From: Nocardia sp. alder85J
Lineage (GTDB): Bacteria; Actinomycetota; Actinomycetes; Mycobacteriales; Mycobacteriaceae
Assembly (NCBI RefSeq): GCF_020176955.2
Contig: NZ_JAIUCZ020000003.1
Coordinates: forward strand, 868,001 to 932,000
Length of the DNA: 64,000 nucleotides
Direction: 5' to 3'
The translations under genes were made by a program, and so were the position numbers. Positions 28,940 through 37,467 of this stretch are shown here, piece by piece. The notes beneath the pieces were generated by a model that saw only the letters and a list, made by a program, of their open reading frames with translations, searched no databases and was not told where the DNA came from. The number at the start of each line of letters is the position of its first letter. The stretch's first letter is position 1.

Positions 28940-31900
28940 CTATCGGTCGCCGGTCACACCCCACACCGTCCGGGCTCGGCGCAAGTCGAGAATGCCCGGC
29001 GCCCCGACGTCGACCGACTGTACCGCCATTTTCGCACGCAAATCCGCCGGATCGCGACGACCGGCCGTATGTCCGATCGATTCGAACCGCCGATTGCGCC
29101 GCGATTGCGCCGCGACCGCGTTCACCGGCGGGATGTCGTAGGACATTCCGCCGGGATGCGCGACGTGGTAGGTACAACCACCCAGCGACAATCCCGTCTC
29201 CGGATCGACCAGATCGAAGACCAGCGGCACGTCGACGGTGATCGACGGATGCAGCGAGTTCGGCGGCTGCCAGGCCCGGTACCGGACCCCGGCCACCTGT
29301 ACGTCGGCCTTGTCGGTGGACAGTAGCGGCACCGGAAAACCGTTGCAGGTCAGCAGATATCGACCACGATCGGCCCCGGTGAGGCGAACCTGCAACCGCT
29401 CCACCGAGGAATCGACGTAGCGGGCCGTACCCGTCGCGGCGGTCTGCTCGCCGAGGGTGTTCCACGGCTCGATCGCCGAACGCAGTTCCAGTTCCGCGTT
29501 GCCTATCACCACGGTGCCGATCCGCGGAAAACGGAACTCCGCGAAGGGATTCAGCCAGCTGAGATCGAAATCGATACCGTGCGAACGCAGATCGGACACC
29601 ACCTCGCCGATGTCGTCGAGGACGAAGTGCGGCAGCAGGTATCGGCCGTGCAGGTTCGGCCCGTGCCGCAGCAGCGGCGCGGTGTAGGGCTCGGTCCAGC
29701 AGCGCAGCACCAGGGCCCGCACCAGCAGCGACTGCACCATCGCCATCCGATCGTGCGGCGGCATCTCGAAACCGCGCAGTTCCAGCAGCCCGAGGCGACC
29801 GCGCACGGAATCCGGGCTGTACAGCTTGTCGATGCAGAATTCCGCGCGGTGGGTGTTGCCGGTCAGGTCGGTGAGAATGTGCCGCAGCGCGCGATCCACC
29901 TCCCAGGGCGCGGAAAACCCTGCCCCCGAATCGGATTCGCCATCGGACTGCTTACGCGCGGCGAGCCGGGCGATCTCGGCGAAGGCGATCTCCAGTTCGT
30001 ACAGCGACTCCTCGCGGCCCTCGTCCACCCGCGGGGCCTGCGAGGTGGGACCGATGAACCGCCCGGAGAACAGGTACGACAGCGACGGATGCCGTTGCCA
30101 GAAGCGCAGCATCGAGGCCAGCAGATCCGGGCGGCGCAGCAGCGGCGACCGGGCCGCGGTGGCGCCGCCGAGGGTGAGGTGGTTACCGCCACCGGTGCCC
30201 GAGTGGGTGCCGTCGATATCGAAGGTCTCGGTGCTCAGCCGGGCCAGCCGGGCCTGCTCGTACAGCGTCTCCAGCAGTTGCGCCTGTTCGGCGAAGGACG
30301 AGGTGGGCTGCACGTTCACCTCGATCACGCCCGGATCGGGGGTGACCGAGAAACTGCGCAACCGCGGATCCGGCGGCGGCGCATACCCTTCCAGCACCAC
30401 CGGCTGATTCAGCGCGACGGCCGCGGCCTCCACCCGCCCGATCAGATCCAGGAAATCCTCGAAACTGCCCATCGGCGGCAGGAATACGAACAGCCGCCCA
30501 TTGCGTACCTCGGCCACCAGGGCGGTGGTCGGGACGAAATCGGCGGGCTCGACCACGGCGGCGGGTTCGGCCCGGGGCAGCCGGATCGGACCCGGCACGA
30601 TCGGATCCCGCTCCCACTGCGGCGGCGGGGTGAACCAGGAGACGGCGTTCAGCGGCAGCCGCAGGCCCGCCGGCGAATCACCGTCGGCGAGCACGATGCG
30701 ACCCCGCCGCAGCTGCCAGTCGGCACTGGCCCACCCGCCGTCGTCGGCGCGCCGGTACAACGGCAGCACATACGAACTGGCCGAGGTGACCGCGCTGTCC
30801 AAGCGCTCCACCAGCGCCTGCCGGGCCTGCGCCGAATCCTGTTCCGGCGGCAGGTCCTCCGCGTCGACCGGCTGCCCGAGCGGTGAGCCCAGCACCGCGG
30901 CCAGCCGGGTCAGCGGATCCTCGTAGGCGGGCCGGACCTGGGTCGCGGGCAGTCCGAGCGCCGCCGCCACCTGTCCGATCAACGCCTGCGCGGCATCCGG
31001 ATCGGCATGCCAGGGATGCCCGTTCCCGTTCGGCAGCACCGTCGTGTCCGGCGACACCGTCGTATCCACCGACTGCGTGTCCGCCTGCCCGGAGTCCGCC
31101 GACGGTTCCACCGCGGAATTGGTCTGCGGCTGCACCGCGGCGCCCGTCGCGTGACCGATGCGCCGCAGATCGGGCGTGGTCCACGGATCGGCGAGCAGAT
31201 CCTGGCGGGTCCACACCGGCTCGCCGTCGGACCGCCAGCTGATCGCGATCTCCCAGCGCGGCAACGGCTCTCCCGGATACCACTTGCCCTGCCGGTACTG
31301 CACCAGCCCGGTGGGCGCGTAGATGCGGCGCATCCGGCCGGCCAGATCGACCGCGCGGAGGCGTTTCTCCGGACCGTCGGCGTCGGTGGTCCACTGCGCG
31401 CTGGTCTGATCGTCGATGGAGACGAAGGTCGGCTCACCGCCGATGGTCAGGCCGATGTCGGCGGCGACGGAACGTTCGTCCACCGACGCGCCCAGCGCCG
31501 TGATCCGCTGCCACTCGGTATCGGTGTACGGCAGCGTGACTCGCGGATCCTCGTGGATGCGGCGGACCGTGTTCGAGAATTCGAGCGTGGCCTCGCACGG
31601 ATCGGTGGCGCCGGTGATCGGCGCGGCCGAGGTGGGATGCGGGGTGGCCGCCAGCGGGATGTGCCCCTCCCCGGCGAACAGCCCGGAGGTCGGATCCATC
31701 CCGACCCAGCCCGCTCCCGGCAGGAACACCTCGGTCCAGGCGTGCAGATCGGTGAAATCCGACACCGGCCCCGAGGGGCCGTCCAGCGACGGCATGTCCT
31801 GGCTCAGCTGCACCAGATAGCCGGAGACGAACCGCGCCGCCAGCCCCAGCTCGCGCAGGATCGACACCAGCAGCCACGCCGAATCACGGCAGGATCCCAG

Positions 31901-32455
31901 CGCCGCCCGCAGCGTGAAATCCGGTGTCTGGACGCCCGGTTCCAGCCGCACGGTGTAATCGACATCACCCCGCAGGGCCTGATTCAGCGTGACCAGGAAG
32001 TCGATCGTGCGGGGCTGATCGGCGAGCAGCGGCAACGCGTGCCGGCGCACCCATTCCCGCACCAGCGGGCCGGGTCCCTCGCCGTCCTCGTCGACCGGCC
32101 GTAGATAGGCCTCCAGGTCGGTGACCAGTTCCGGTTCGTAGGTGAAGGGGAAGTGCTCGGCGTACTCCTCCACGAAGAAGTCGAACGGGTTGATCACATC
32201 CAGGTCGGCGACCAGGCCGACGGTGATCTCCAGTTCCTGCGCAGCCTCCGGAAACACCAGGCGCGCAAGGAAATTGCCGAACGCGTCCTGCTGCCAGTTG
32301 ACGAAGTGATCCTCGGGACCGACCCGCAGCGAATAGGCCTCGATGGTGGTACGGGTGTGCGGTGCGGGGCGCAGCCGTACGACGTGCGGATGGATCTGCA
32401 CGAGGCGGTCGAAGGAGTAGCGGGTTCTGTGCTCGAGGGAAACTTTGATCCCCAT
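28940..32455 (-). CDS. Transglutaminase-like protein with DUF2126 domain
   Basis: 1171 residues. It begins with a Bact_transglu_N beta domain (MGIKVSLEHRTRYSFDRLVQ), then a transglutaminase core with C189 in LGSCRDSAWLLVSIL, H238 in DLHAWTEVFLPGAGW and D254 in GMDPTSGLF. The rest (about residues 320-1170) is the large DUF2126 domain, including GGEPTFVSIDD, QGKWYPGEPLPRWEI, a Thr/Val/Asp-rich loop near residue 450, FLPPMGSFEDFLDLI and HSGTGGGNHLTLGGATAA. It is the first gene of the four-gene operon. From memory it corresponds to M. tuberculosis Rv2566. The open frame extends 205 codons upstream, but that part lies opposite the divergent gene; ATG 32455 opens the conserved domain. Confidence 0.88.
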   Translation of the reverse strand: MGIKVSLEHRTRYSFDRLVQIHPHVVRLRPAPHTRTTIEAYSLRVGPEDHFVNWQQDAFGNFLARLVFPEAAQELEITVGLVADLDVINPFDFFVEEYAEHFPFTYEPELVTDLEAYLRPVDEDGEGPGPLVREWVRRHALPLLADQPRTIDFLVTLNQALRGDVDYTVRLEPGVQTPDFTLRAALGSCRDSAWLLVSILRELGLAARFVSGYLVQLSQDMPSLDGPSGPVSDFTDLHAWTEVFLPGAGWVGMDPTSGLFAGEGHIPLAATPHPTSAAPITGATDPCEATLEFSNTVRRIHEDPRVTLPYTDTEWQRITALGASVDERSVAADIGLTIGGEPTFVSIDDQTSAQWTTDADGPEKRLRAVDLAGRMRRIYAPTGLVQYRQGKWYPGEPLPRWEIAISWRSDGEPVWTRQDLLADPWTTPDLRRIGHATGAAVQPQTNSAVEPSADSGQADTQSVDTTVSPDTTVLPNGNGHPWHADPDAAQALIGQVAAALGLPATQVRPAYEDPLTRLAAVLGSPLGQPVDAEDLPPEQDSAQARQALVERLDSAVTSASSYVLPLYRRADDGGWASADWQLRRGRIVLADGDSPAGLRLPLNAVSWFTPPPQWERDPIVPGPIRLPRAEPAAVVEPADFVPTTALVAEVRNGRLFVFLPPMGSFEDFLDLIGRVEAAAVALNQPVVLEGYAPPPDPRLRSFSVTPDPGVIEVNVQPTSSFAEQAQLLETLYEQARLARLSTETFDIDGTHSGTGGGNHLTLGGATAARSPLLRRPDLLASMLRFWQRHPSLSYLFSGRFIGPTSQAPRVDEGREESLYELEIAFAEIARLAARKQSDGESDSGAGFSAPWEVDRALRHILTDLTGNTHRAEFCIDKLYSPDSVRGRLGLLELRGFEMPPHDRMAMVQSLLVRALVLRCWTEPYTAPLLRHGPNLHGRYLLPHFVLDDIGEVVSDLRSHGIDFDLSWLNPFAEFRFPRIGTVVIGNAELELRSAIEPWNTLGEQTAATGTARYVDSSVERLQVRLTGADRGRYLLTCNGFPVPLLSTDKADVQVAGVRYRAWQPPNSLHPSITVDVPLVFDLVDPETGLSLGGCTYHVAHPGGMSYDIPPVNAVAAQSRRNRRFESIGHTAGRRDPADLRAKMAVQSVDVGAPGILDLRRARTVWGVTGDR

Positions 32456-32523
32456 ACCCAAGTTCACCACACCTGGCACGAACGTGCTGGACTCGTGATC
32501 GCGGGGACCGGCCGGCACTCGCG

Positions 32524-32529
32524 TAGCCT
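32524..32529 (+). promoter_or_regulatory. -10 box (TAGCCT) of leaderless hypothetical gene
   Basis: TAGCCT ends 7 nt before GTG 32537; no ribosome site is present. The 81-bp interval to 32455 must also hold the promoter of the divergent transglutaminase operon. Confidence 0.5.
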
Positions 32530-32536
32530 CACCCGG

Positions 32537-33181
32537 GTGAGCTACGACCACGTCCTGCTGCCCTCCGGCGCCGCCGTGACACCCGCCGAGGTCGACGCGT
32601 ACCTGTCCGCCCAACAGGGCCGGCCCGAGGCCGAACCGGTGGCGGCGATCGCCGCGGAGCTGAACCGGCGCGACGCGGAACTGCCGACGGCCGACCATTT
32701 CCTCGCCGAGGCCCCGGTGGGCGGCGCGGACACCGGCGCCACCCTGTTCGTGTCCAGTCCGTACGACGCCATCGGCCACCTGCGCGGACTGCTGTTCGAA
32801 CTGGCCACCCCGCGTGACTACGCGATCTACGATCCACAGCTGACCTGGCTGATCGACCCGGCGGGCCGGGTCCCGGTGACCGTGACCCACGGCGGCGCGG
32901 GCGAATTCCCGTATCTGACCCGGGCCCTGGTCGACCTGTGGGTGCCCGCCCTGCCCGATCCGAACCCGTACCTCATCGTGGAACGGGCGCCGCAGGTCTA
33001 CATCCAGACCCTGCGCGAGGAGTCCGGCCGCTACACCCTCGAATATCGCGACGGCGCACCCGAACGCCATTTCGGCACCCAGCTCGACGACGCCCAGCAG
33101 GTCGCCGACCTCATCTGGGAGTGGACGACCGGCGACCGGTCCGGGCTCGACGCCCTGGACTGGCAGCCGGTCGATCTCTGA
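32537..33181 (+). CDS. Conserved-looking hypothetical protein, divergent from the transglutaminase operon
   Basis: 214 residues, acidic, without signal peptide or membrane segment. I do not recognise a family. It shows regular globular features: PSGAAVTPAEVDAYLSAQQ, a central LFVSSPYDAIGHLRGLLFEL, a beta-rich WLIDPAGRVPVTVTHGGAGE and a C-terminal stretch YIQTLREESGRYTLEYRDG with LDDAQQVADLIWEWTTGD, which looks like an immunity-protein-like tail (the Imm1 type has a similar YxLEYRdG...H element). It starts at GTG 32537, chosen from a TAGCCT -10 box 7 nt upstream; the open frame above lies opposite another gene. It converges on recR with 9 nt between. Confidence 0.75.
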   Translation: MSYDHVLLPSGAAVTPAEVDAYLSAQQGRPEAEPVAAIAAELNRRDAELPTADHFLAEAPVGGADTGATLFVSSPYDAIGHLRGLLFELATPRDYAIYDPQLTWLIDPAGRVPVTVTHGGAGEFPYLTRALVDLWVPALPDPNPYLIVERAPQVYIQTLREESGRYTLEYRDGAPERHFGTQLDDAQQVADLIWEWTTGDRSGLDALDWQPVDL

Positions 33182-33190
33182 GCCCGGACC

Positions 33191-33799
33191 TCAGAGCGTC
33201 CGGCGGCCGGACAGCGCCCGGCCGAGGGTGAGTTCGTCGGCGAACTCCAGGTCGCCGCCCATCGGCAGCCCGGAGGCCAGCCGGGTGACCGCGAGTCCGG
33301 GAAAGTCGCGCAGCATCCGGACCAGATAGGTGGCCGTGGCCTCGCCCTCGGTGTTCGGATCGGTGGCGATGATCACCTCGGTGACGTCGACGCCGTCCAC
33401 CTGATTCCCGATGCGGCCCAGCAACTCCCGGATCCGCAGCTGATCCGGCCCGATGCCGGACAACGGATCCAGGGCGCCACCGAGCACGTGGTAGCGGCCC
33501 CGGAACTCCCGGGTCCGCTCGATGGCCTGCACATCCTTCGGCTCCTCGACCACACAGATCATGGTGCGGTCGCGGCGCGGATCGGCGCAGATCCGGCACA
33601 GCTCGCCGTCGGACACCGTGCCGCACACCGTGCAGAACCGCACGCCGTCGCGCACCTTCTGCAGGGCCGCCTGCAACCGGTCGATCTCCGGCGGCTCGAC
33701 CGACAGCAGATGGAAGGCGATGCGCTGCGCGCTCTTCGGACCGACGCCGGGCAGCTTGCCCAGTTCGTCGATCAGATCCTGAACCGGCCCCTCGTACAC
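33191..33799 (-). CDS. recR: Recombination protein RecR
   Basis: 202 residues, normal length. RecR acts with RecF and RecO in loading RecA at gaps. The N-terminal helix-hairpin-helix is [24 protein letters not shown]; the Cys4 zinc finger is C56, C59, C68 and C71 ([17 protein letters not shown]); the Toprim domain begins [17 protein letters not shown] and includes [19 protein letters not shown]; the C-terminal Walker-B-like part is [27 protein letters not shown] 33799 is the likely start. It follows ybaB by 10 nt, the usual ybaB-recR operon. Confidence 0.97.
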   Translation of the reverse strand: MYEGPVQDLIDELGKLPGVGPKSAQRIAFHLLSVEPPEIDRLQAALQKVRDGVRFCTVCGTVSDGELCRICADPRRDRTMICVVEEPKDVQAIERTREFRGRYHVLGGALDPLSGIGPDQLRIRELLGRIGNQVDGVDVTEVIIATDPNTEGEATATYLVRMLRDFPGLAVTRLASGLPMGGDLEFADELTLGRALSGRRTL

Positions 33800-33809
33800 G
33801 CGCCCCGAC

Positions 33810-34133
33810 TCAGGCCGGGAAGCCGGGGAGTTGACCGCCCGCGTTGCCGGCCAGCGGGCCGAGCTTCGCCACGGCCATCTCGTGTGCGTTGGCCATCGCG
33901 TTGTTGATGGCGCCGGCGACGAGATCCTGCAGGGTCTCCACATCCTCCGGGTCGACGACCTTCGGATCGATGAGCAACTGCTGCACCTCCCCGGTCGCCT
34001 TCACACGTACCTTGACCAGGCCGTTGCCGGCCTCCCCCTCCACCTCGGTGGCCGCGATCTCGGCCTGTGCGGTCATCACCGCCTGCGCCTGCGCGAGCAA
34101 AGCCTGCATGTCGATCTGTCCACCGGGCTGCAC
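33810..34133 (-). CDS. ybaB: YbaB/EbfC family nucleoid-associated protein
   Basis: 107 residues. The family core is present: [20 protein letters not shown], then [20 protein letters not shown] with [20 protein letters not shown] and [15 protein letters not shown]. These small dimers bind DNA with a tweezer-like shape and are almost always next to recR. The start GTG 34133 follows GAGAGGA; the first in-frame ATG would remove the opening PGGQID. It is co-transcribed with recR. The C terminus is a short Gly/Pro tail. Confidence 0.94.
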   Translation of the reverse strand: MQPGGQIDMQALLAQAQAVMTAQAEIAATEVEGEAGNGLVKVRVKATGEVQQLLIDPKVVDPEDVETLQDLVAGAINNAMANAHEMAVAKLGPLAGNAGGQLPGFPA

Positions 34134-34245
34134 CGAACCATGTCCTCTCTGGCGGGAATCGGGTGCCCCCAGCCTAGTCACGGCCGCGCGCGGGTGTGCG
34201 GCCAGCCGGTACCCGGGAAATGCCCGGCCGGAAAACGATGTCCGC

Positions 34246-35385
34246 TCAGCCGGGCAGTGCCTCCGGCACCGCCGTCAGGGTGGCCGAGCGCAGTGCCCGG
34301 CGCCGGGCGGCCGCGACGCCGCCGTAACTCTCCCGGATCGCGGTCAGCCGGGCGGCGTGATGTGCGACATCGGTCTCGAAGGTCATGCCGATACCGCCGT
34401 GCAGTTGGATGATCTCCTCGGCGGCGGTGCGGGCCATCGCGCCGACATAGGCGAAGGTGTCGTCGGCGGCCGCCGGATCGACGGTCCCGGCGGCGGCCAC
34501 CGTGGTGGCCCACAGCGCGTACGAACGGGCCAGCTCCACCTCGGAGTACAGATCGGCGCAGCGGAAATCCAGCGCCTGGAAGGTGTCCAGGCTGACGCCG
34601 AACTGCCGGCGATTGGGGAGATACGCGACCACCCGGGCCAGCCCCGCCTCGGCGAGGCCGATCGCCTCGGCCGACACCGCCAGCCGGGCGCGGGAGTAGG
34701 CCCCGCGCAGCGCGAGGACCGACTCGTCACCGGCGTTGCCCAGCTGCCGGGCCGGGGCGCCGGTGAAATGCACCTCGCTGGCGTGGGTCCAGTCCGGGCC
34801 GCGGCCGTCGATGCGGACGATGCCGGGGGCGTCGCCGTCGACGACGTACACACCCGTTCTGCCGTCGGCGTCGACCGCCGTCACCAGCAGCACCGCCGCC
34901 TGGTCCGCCCGCGGCACCGGCGATTTCACCCCCTCCAGGGTGACCGATCCGCCGGCGTCGGCGGTGGCGACGACCGCGGGCACCGCATGCCAGATCCGGC
35001 CCGGTTCGGCGTGCGCGACGGCGAAGATCTCCCGGCCGCCGGCCAGCCGCCGCAGCAGGGCGGCACCCGCCTCGCCGTGGTCCAGCCCGGCGATCAGCCA
35101 GGACGGGAGGTACACCCCGTCCAGCAGCGGCTCGACGGCGGCGTTTTTGCCCAGCGCCTCCATCGTCACGTAGACCTCGGCGATCCCGGCGCCCATCCCG
35201 TCGAACTCCTCGGCGATGGTCAGGCCGGTGAGGCCCATCTCGGTCAGCGCCGACCACACCTCCTCGCTGTACCCGCGGTCCGACGACACCGCGCGGCCCC
35301 GGAAGCCGGGCGCGTACGAGCGCGCCAGCAGGCCGTCGACGGCCTCGAACAACATCCGCTGGTCGTCGTCGGGCTCGATGTTCAT
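34246..35385 (-). CDS. Acyl-CoA dehydrogenase, beta-type partner subunit
   Basis: 379 residues of the acyl-CoA dehydrogenase fold: an N-terminal helical domain ([22 protein letters not shown]), [22 protein letters not shown], a middle beta domain, and the C-terminal FAD-contact motif [20 protein letters not shown]. Its ATG overlaps the stop of the neighbouring acyl-CoA dehydrogenase (ATGA), so the two are translationally coupled. Actinobacteria use such paired dehydrogenases as alpha2-beta2 heterotetramers, best known in steroid side-chain degradation. The actual substrate here is unknown; the nearby cholesterol oxidase makes a sterol-related acyl-CoA attractive but not shown. Confidence 0.9.
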   Translation of the reverse strand: MNIEPDDDQRMLFEAVDGLLARSYAPGFRGRAVSSDRGYSEEVWSALTEMGLTGLTIAEEFDGMGAGIAEVYVTMEALGKNAAVEPLLDGVYLPSWLIAGLDHGEAGAALLRRLAGGREIFAVAHAEPGRIWHAVPAVVATADAGGSVTLEGVKSPVPRADQAAVLLVTAVDADGRTGVYVVDGDAPGIVRIDGRGPDWTHASEVHFTGAPARQLGNAGDESVLALRGAYSRARLAVSAEAIGLAEAGLARVVAYLPNRRQFGVSLDTFQALDFRCADLYSEVELARSYALWATTVAAAGTVDPAAADDTFAYVGAMARTAAEEIIQLHGGIGMTFETDVAHHAARLTAIRESYGGVAAARRRALRSATLTAVPEALPG

Positions 35386-36572
35386 CGGGTCCCCTTCAGT
35401 CCGAGGATGTTCAGGGCGATCACGCGGCGCTGAATCTCGTTGGTACCGCCGAAGATCGAGACCTTGCGCAGGTTCAGGTACTGCAAGGCGGCCAGATTGG
35501 CGAAATCGGTGGTGCTCAGGTCGGGGCCGTCGTGCTGCCCGACCAGGCCCGCGTCCGAACCCGCCACCTCCATGCGCAGCGAGCTGAGTTCCTGGAGCAC
35601 CTTGGTGCCCTCGAGTTTCAGCAGCGACGACACCAGCGACGGCTTGCCGTCGGCGGAGGCGCCGGTCACCCGCATCTGGGTGGCCTCCAGCGCCAGCAAC
35701 CGTAATTTGATGTCGTACAGGCGGGCCCGGAATTCCGGATCCTGCGACAGCGGCGCACCGCCGATATCCACCCGGTCGGCCATTGCGGCGACCGCCTCGA
35801 AATAACTCTGGCTGGTGCCGATACGCGCAATGGTGTTGCGCTCGTTACCCAACAGGAACTTCGCGTAGGTCCAGCCCTGATTCTCCTGGCCGACCAGATT
35901 CTCCGCGGGAATCCGGACCCCGTCGAAGAAGAATTCGTTGACCTCCGGCTCGCCGTCGATCAGCACGATCGGCCGCCGTTGCAGGCCCGGGGTGTCCATG
36001 TCCAGCAGGAAGAACGAGATGCCCATCTGCCGCTTCGGCGCCTGCGGATCGGTGCGGGCCAGCAGGAACATCCAGTCGCCGTACTGGCCCAGCGTGGTCC
36101 AGGTCTTGCTGCCGTCGATGACCCATTCGTCGCCGTCGCGGCGGGCGGTGGTCTTCAACGAGGCCAGGTCCGAACCGGCCTCCGGTTCGGAGAAGCCCTG
36201 TGACCACCAGATATCCAGATTGGCGGTGGCCGACAGGAACCGCTGCTGCTGGGCGGGACTGCCGAATTCGCAGAGCACCGGCCCGACCATGCTGGCGTTG
36301 AAGGCCAGCGGCTGCGGCACGGAGGCCCGTTGCAGTTCCGAGGCGTACAGGAACCGCTGGACCTCCGACCAGTCCTGGCCACCGAACTTCACCGGCCATT
36401 CCGGGACCGCCAAGCCGTGACCGTTGAGGATTCGCATCGACGTGACCAGGTCGTCCCGGGTGGTCCGCCCGTCCAGGCAGCGTCTCCGGATATCGGCGGG
36501 CACGTCGTTGTGGAAGACATCGCGCAGTTCGTCGCGGAACTTCTTCTCGTCGGCAGTGAGTTCGAGGTCCAT
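35382..36572 (-). CDS. Acyl-CoA dehydrogenase, alpha-type partner subunit
   Basis: 396 residues. The N-terminal helices (LTADEKKFRDELRDVFHNDVP), WPVKFGGQDWSEVQRFLYASEL, the FAD/substrate motif WWSQGFSEPEAGSDLASLKT and WVIDGSKTWTTLGQYGDWMFLL, and the C-terminal FGGTNEIQRRVIALNILGL are all typical. The last motif has Gly where homotetrameric enzymes carry the catalytic Glu (YEGT), a feature of the heterotetrameric actinobacterial type in which the base is elsewhere. ATG 36572 follows GGAGG. The stop overlaps the start of the second dehydrogenase by 4 nt. Together they should catalyse alpha,beta-desaturation of an acyl-CoA. Confidence 0.92.
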   Translation of the reverse strand: MDLELTADEKKFRDELRDVFHNDVPADIRRRCLDGRTTRDDLVTSMRILNGHGLAVPEWPVKFGGQDWSEVQRFLYASELQRASVPQPLAFNASMVGPVLCEFGSPAQQQRFLSATANLDIWWSQGFSEPEAGSDLASLKTTARRDGDEWVIDGSKTWTTLGQYGDWMFLLARTDPQAPKRQMGISFFLLDMDTPGLQRRPIVLIDGEPEVNEFFFDGVRIPAENLVGQENQGWTYAKFLLGNERNTIARIGTSQSYFEAVAAMADRVDIGGAPLSQDPEFRARLYDIKLRLLALEATQMRVTGASADGKPSLVSSLLKLEGTKVLQELSSLRMEVAGSDAGLVGQHDGPDLSTTDFANLAALQYLNLRKVSIFGGTNEIQRRVIALNILGLKGTR

Positions 36573-36714
36573 CGGTCCTCCGTACCGAATTACGCACAGA
36601 CGAAGACGGGATGCCGGAGTATTCGACTCCGACATCCCGACTGTACGCTGTAGCTCCCCGCGCGAGGTTTCCGGTTATTGGATGGCAACCCGCGGTCGCG
36701 GAAAAGAAATACGG

Positions 36715-37152
36715 CTACCCGGCCAGCTCCCGCTTCAGATTCTCCAGCACCTCCGCCTGAATCTTCTTCAGTCCCAGCGGTGCGAAGACGCCCTCGAAGA
36801 AGCCCGGTACCCCGTCGGCGCCCTTCCAGCTGGTGCGCACGGTCACCAGCGAACCGGCGCCGGACGGCGTGACCGTCCAGGTGGTGACCATCGTCGAATT
36901 CGAATCACGTTCGGTCACCATGGAATCCGAGACCGACACCACCGCGTGCACGTTGCGGGACCGCTTCTGCGTGGCCTGCAGGGTCCATTCCGCCACGGTG
37001 CCGGCGCCGGCGCCGCCCTCGAGCACCTTGTAGTCACGGTAGTGCGCGGTGAGAATGCGGGGACGCACCGTCCCGTAGTCCGCGATCACCTCCAGCGTGC
37101 GCTTGGGATCCGCCGGAACGACGATCGAACTGGAGGCGCTGACCTGTCCCAC
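36715..37152 (-). CDS. SRPBCC family protein (Rv3718c-like)
   Basis: 145 residues. The START-like fold is visible: SASSSIVVPADPKRTLEVIADY, VRPRILTAHYRDYKVLEGG, GTVAEWTLQATQKRSRNVHAVV, WTVTPSGAGSLVTVRTSWKG and the C-terminal helix PLGLKKIQAEVLENLKREL. It probably binds a lipid or other hydrophobic ligand. Its position next to the divergent FAD oxidase-methyltransferase pair matches, from memory, M. tuberculosis Rv3718c beside Rv3719-Rv3720, so a link to branched fatty acid synthesis or handling is reasonable. The GTG start has AAGGAG 6 nt upstream. Confidence 0.88.
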   Translation of the reverse strand: MGQVSASSSIVVPADPKRTLEVIADYGTVRPRILTAHYRDYKVLEGGAGAGTVAEWTLQATQKRSRNVHAVVSVSDSMVTERDSNSTMVTTWTVTPSGAGSLVTVRTSWKGADGVPGFFEGVFAPLGLKKIQAEVLENLKRELAG

Positions 37153-37467
37153 GAAGTGCTCCTTGATCGAGTTGGCGGTGCGGGGGGTGCACCATGCCTG
37201 CCGCCGGGCTATGCTACGCCGCCGGGCCGGTGGATCACGGTATCGGCGTTACCGGAATCACCACCCGGGCAACCTCCGCGCACCGTTGCGCGCACGGCTG
37301 CCGCAGTGCAGTCGTATTGTGTGTCGAATTAAGCTCCGACCAGCCGATTCCCCGGATCGGGCCAATCGTGGCGAAACCTCAACGCAATGCAACATGTGCG
37401 TGAAGAATTCCACTTCGAGGGACCCTCGCGGTGGCCGGTTACATGGGTGCGAGATAGCGTCAGGAGC
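37153..37467. promoter_or_regulatory. Divergent promoter region between SRPBCC gene and FAD oxidase gene
   Basis: About 315 bases without a gene. On the minus strand TAGCAT around 37210 could be the SRPBCC -10. On the plus strand TAGCGT at 37455-37460 ends 7 nt before GTG 37468 and is the probable -10 of the FAD oxidase gene. An AT-rich patch around 37318-37335 lies between. Confidence 0.45.

Noticed and set aside
29579..32104. Long plus-strand frames opposite the DUF2126 gene
   Set aside because: Antisense composition only; the minus-strand gene has a complete catalytic triad.
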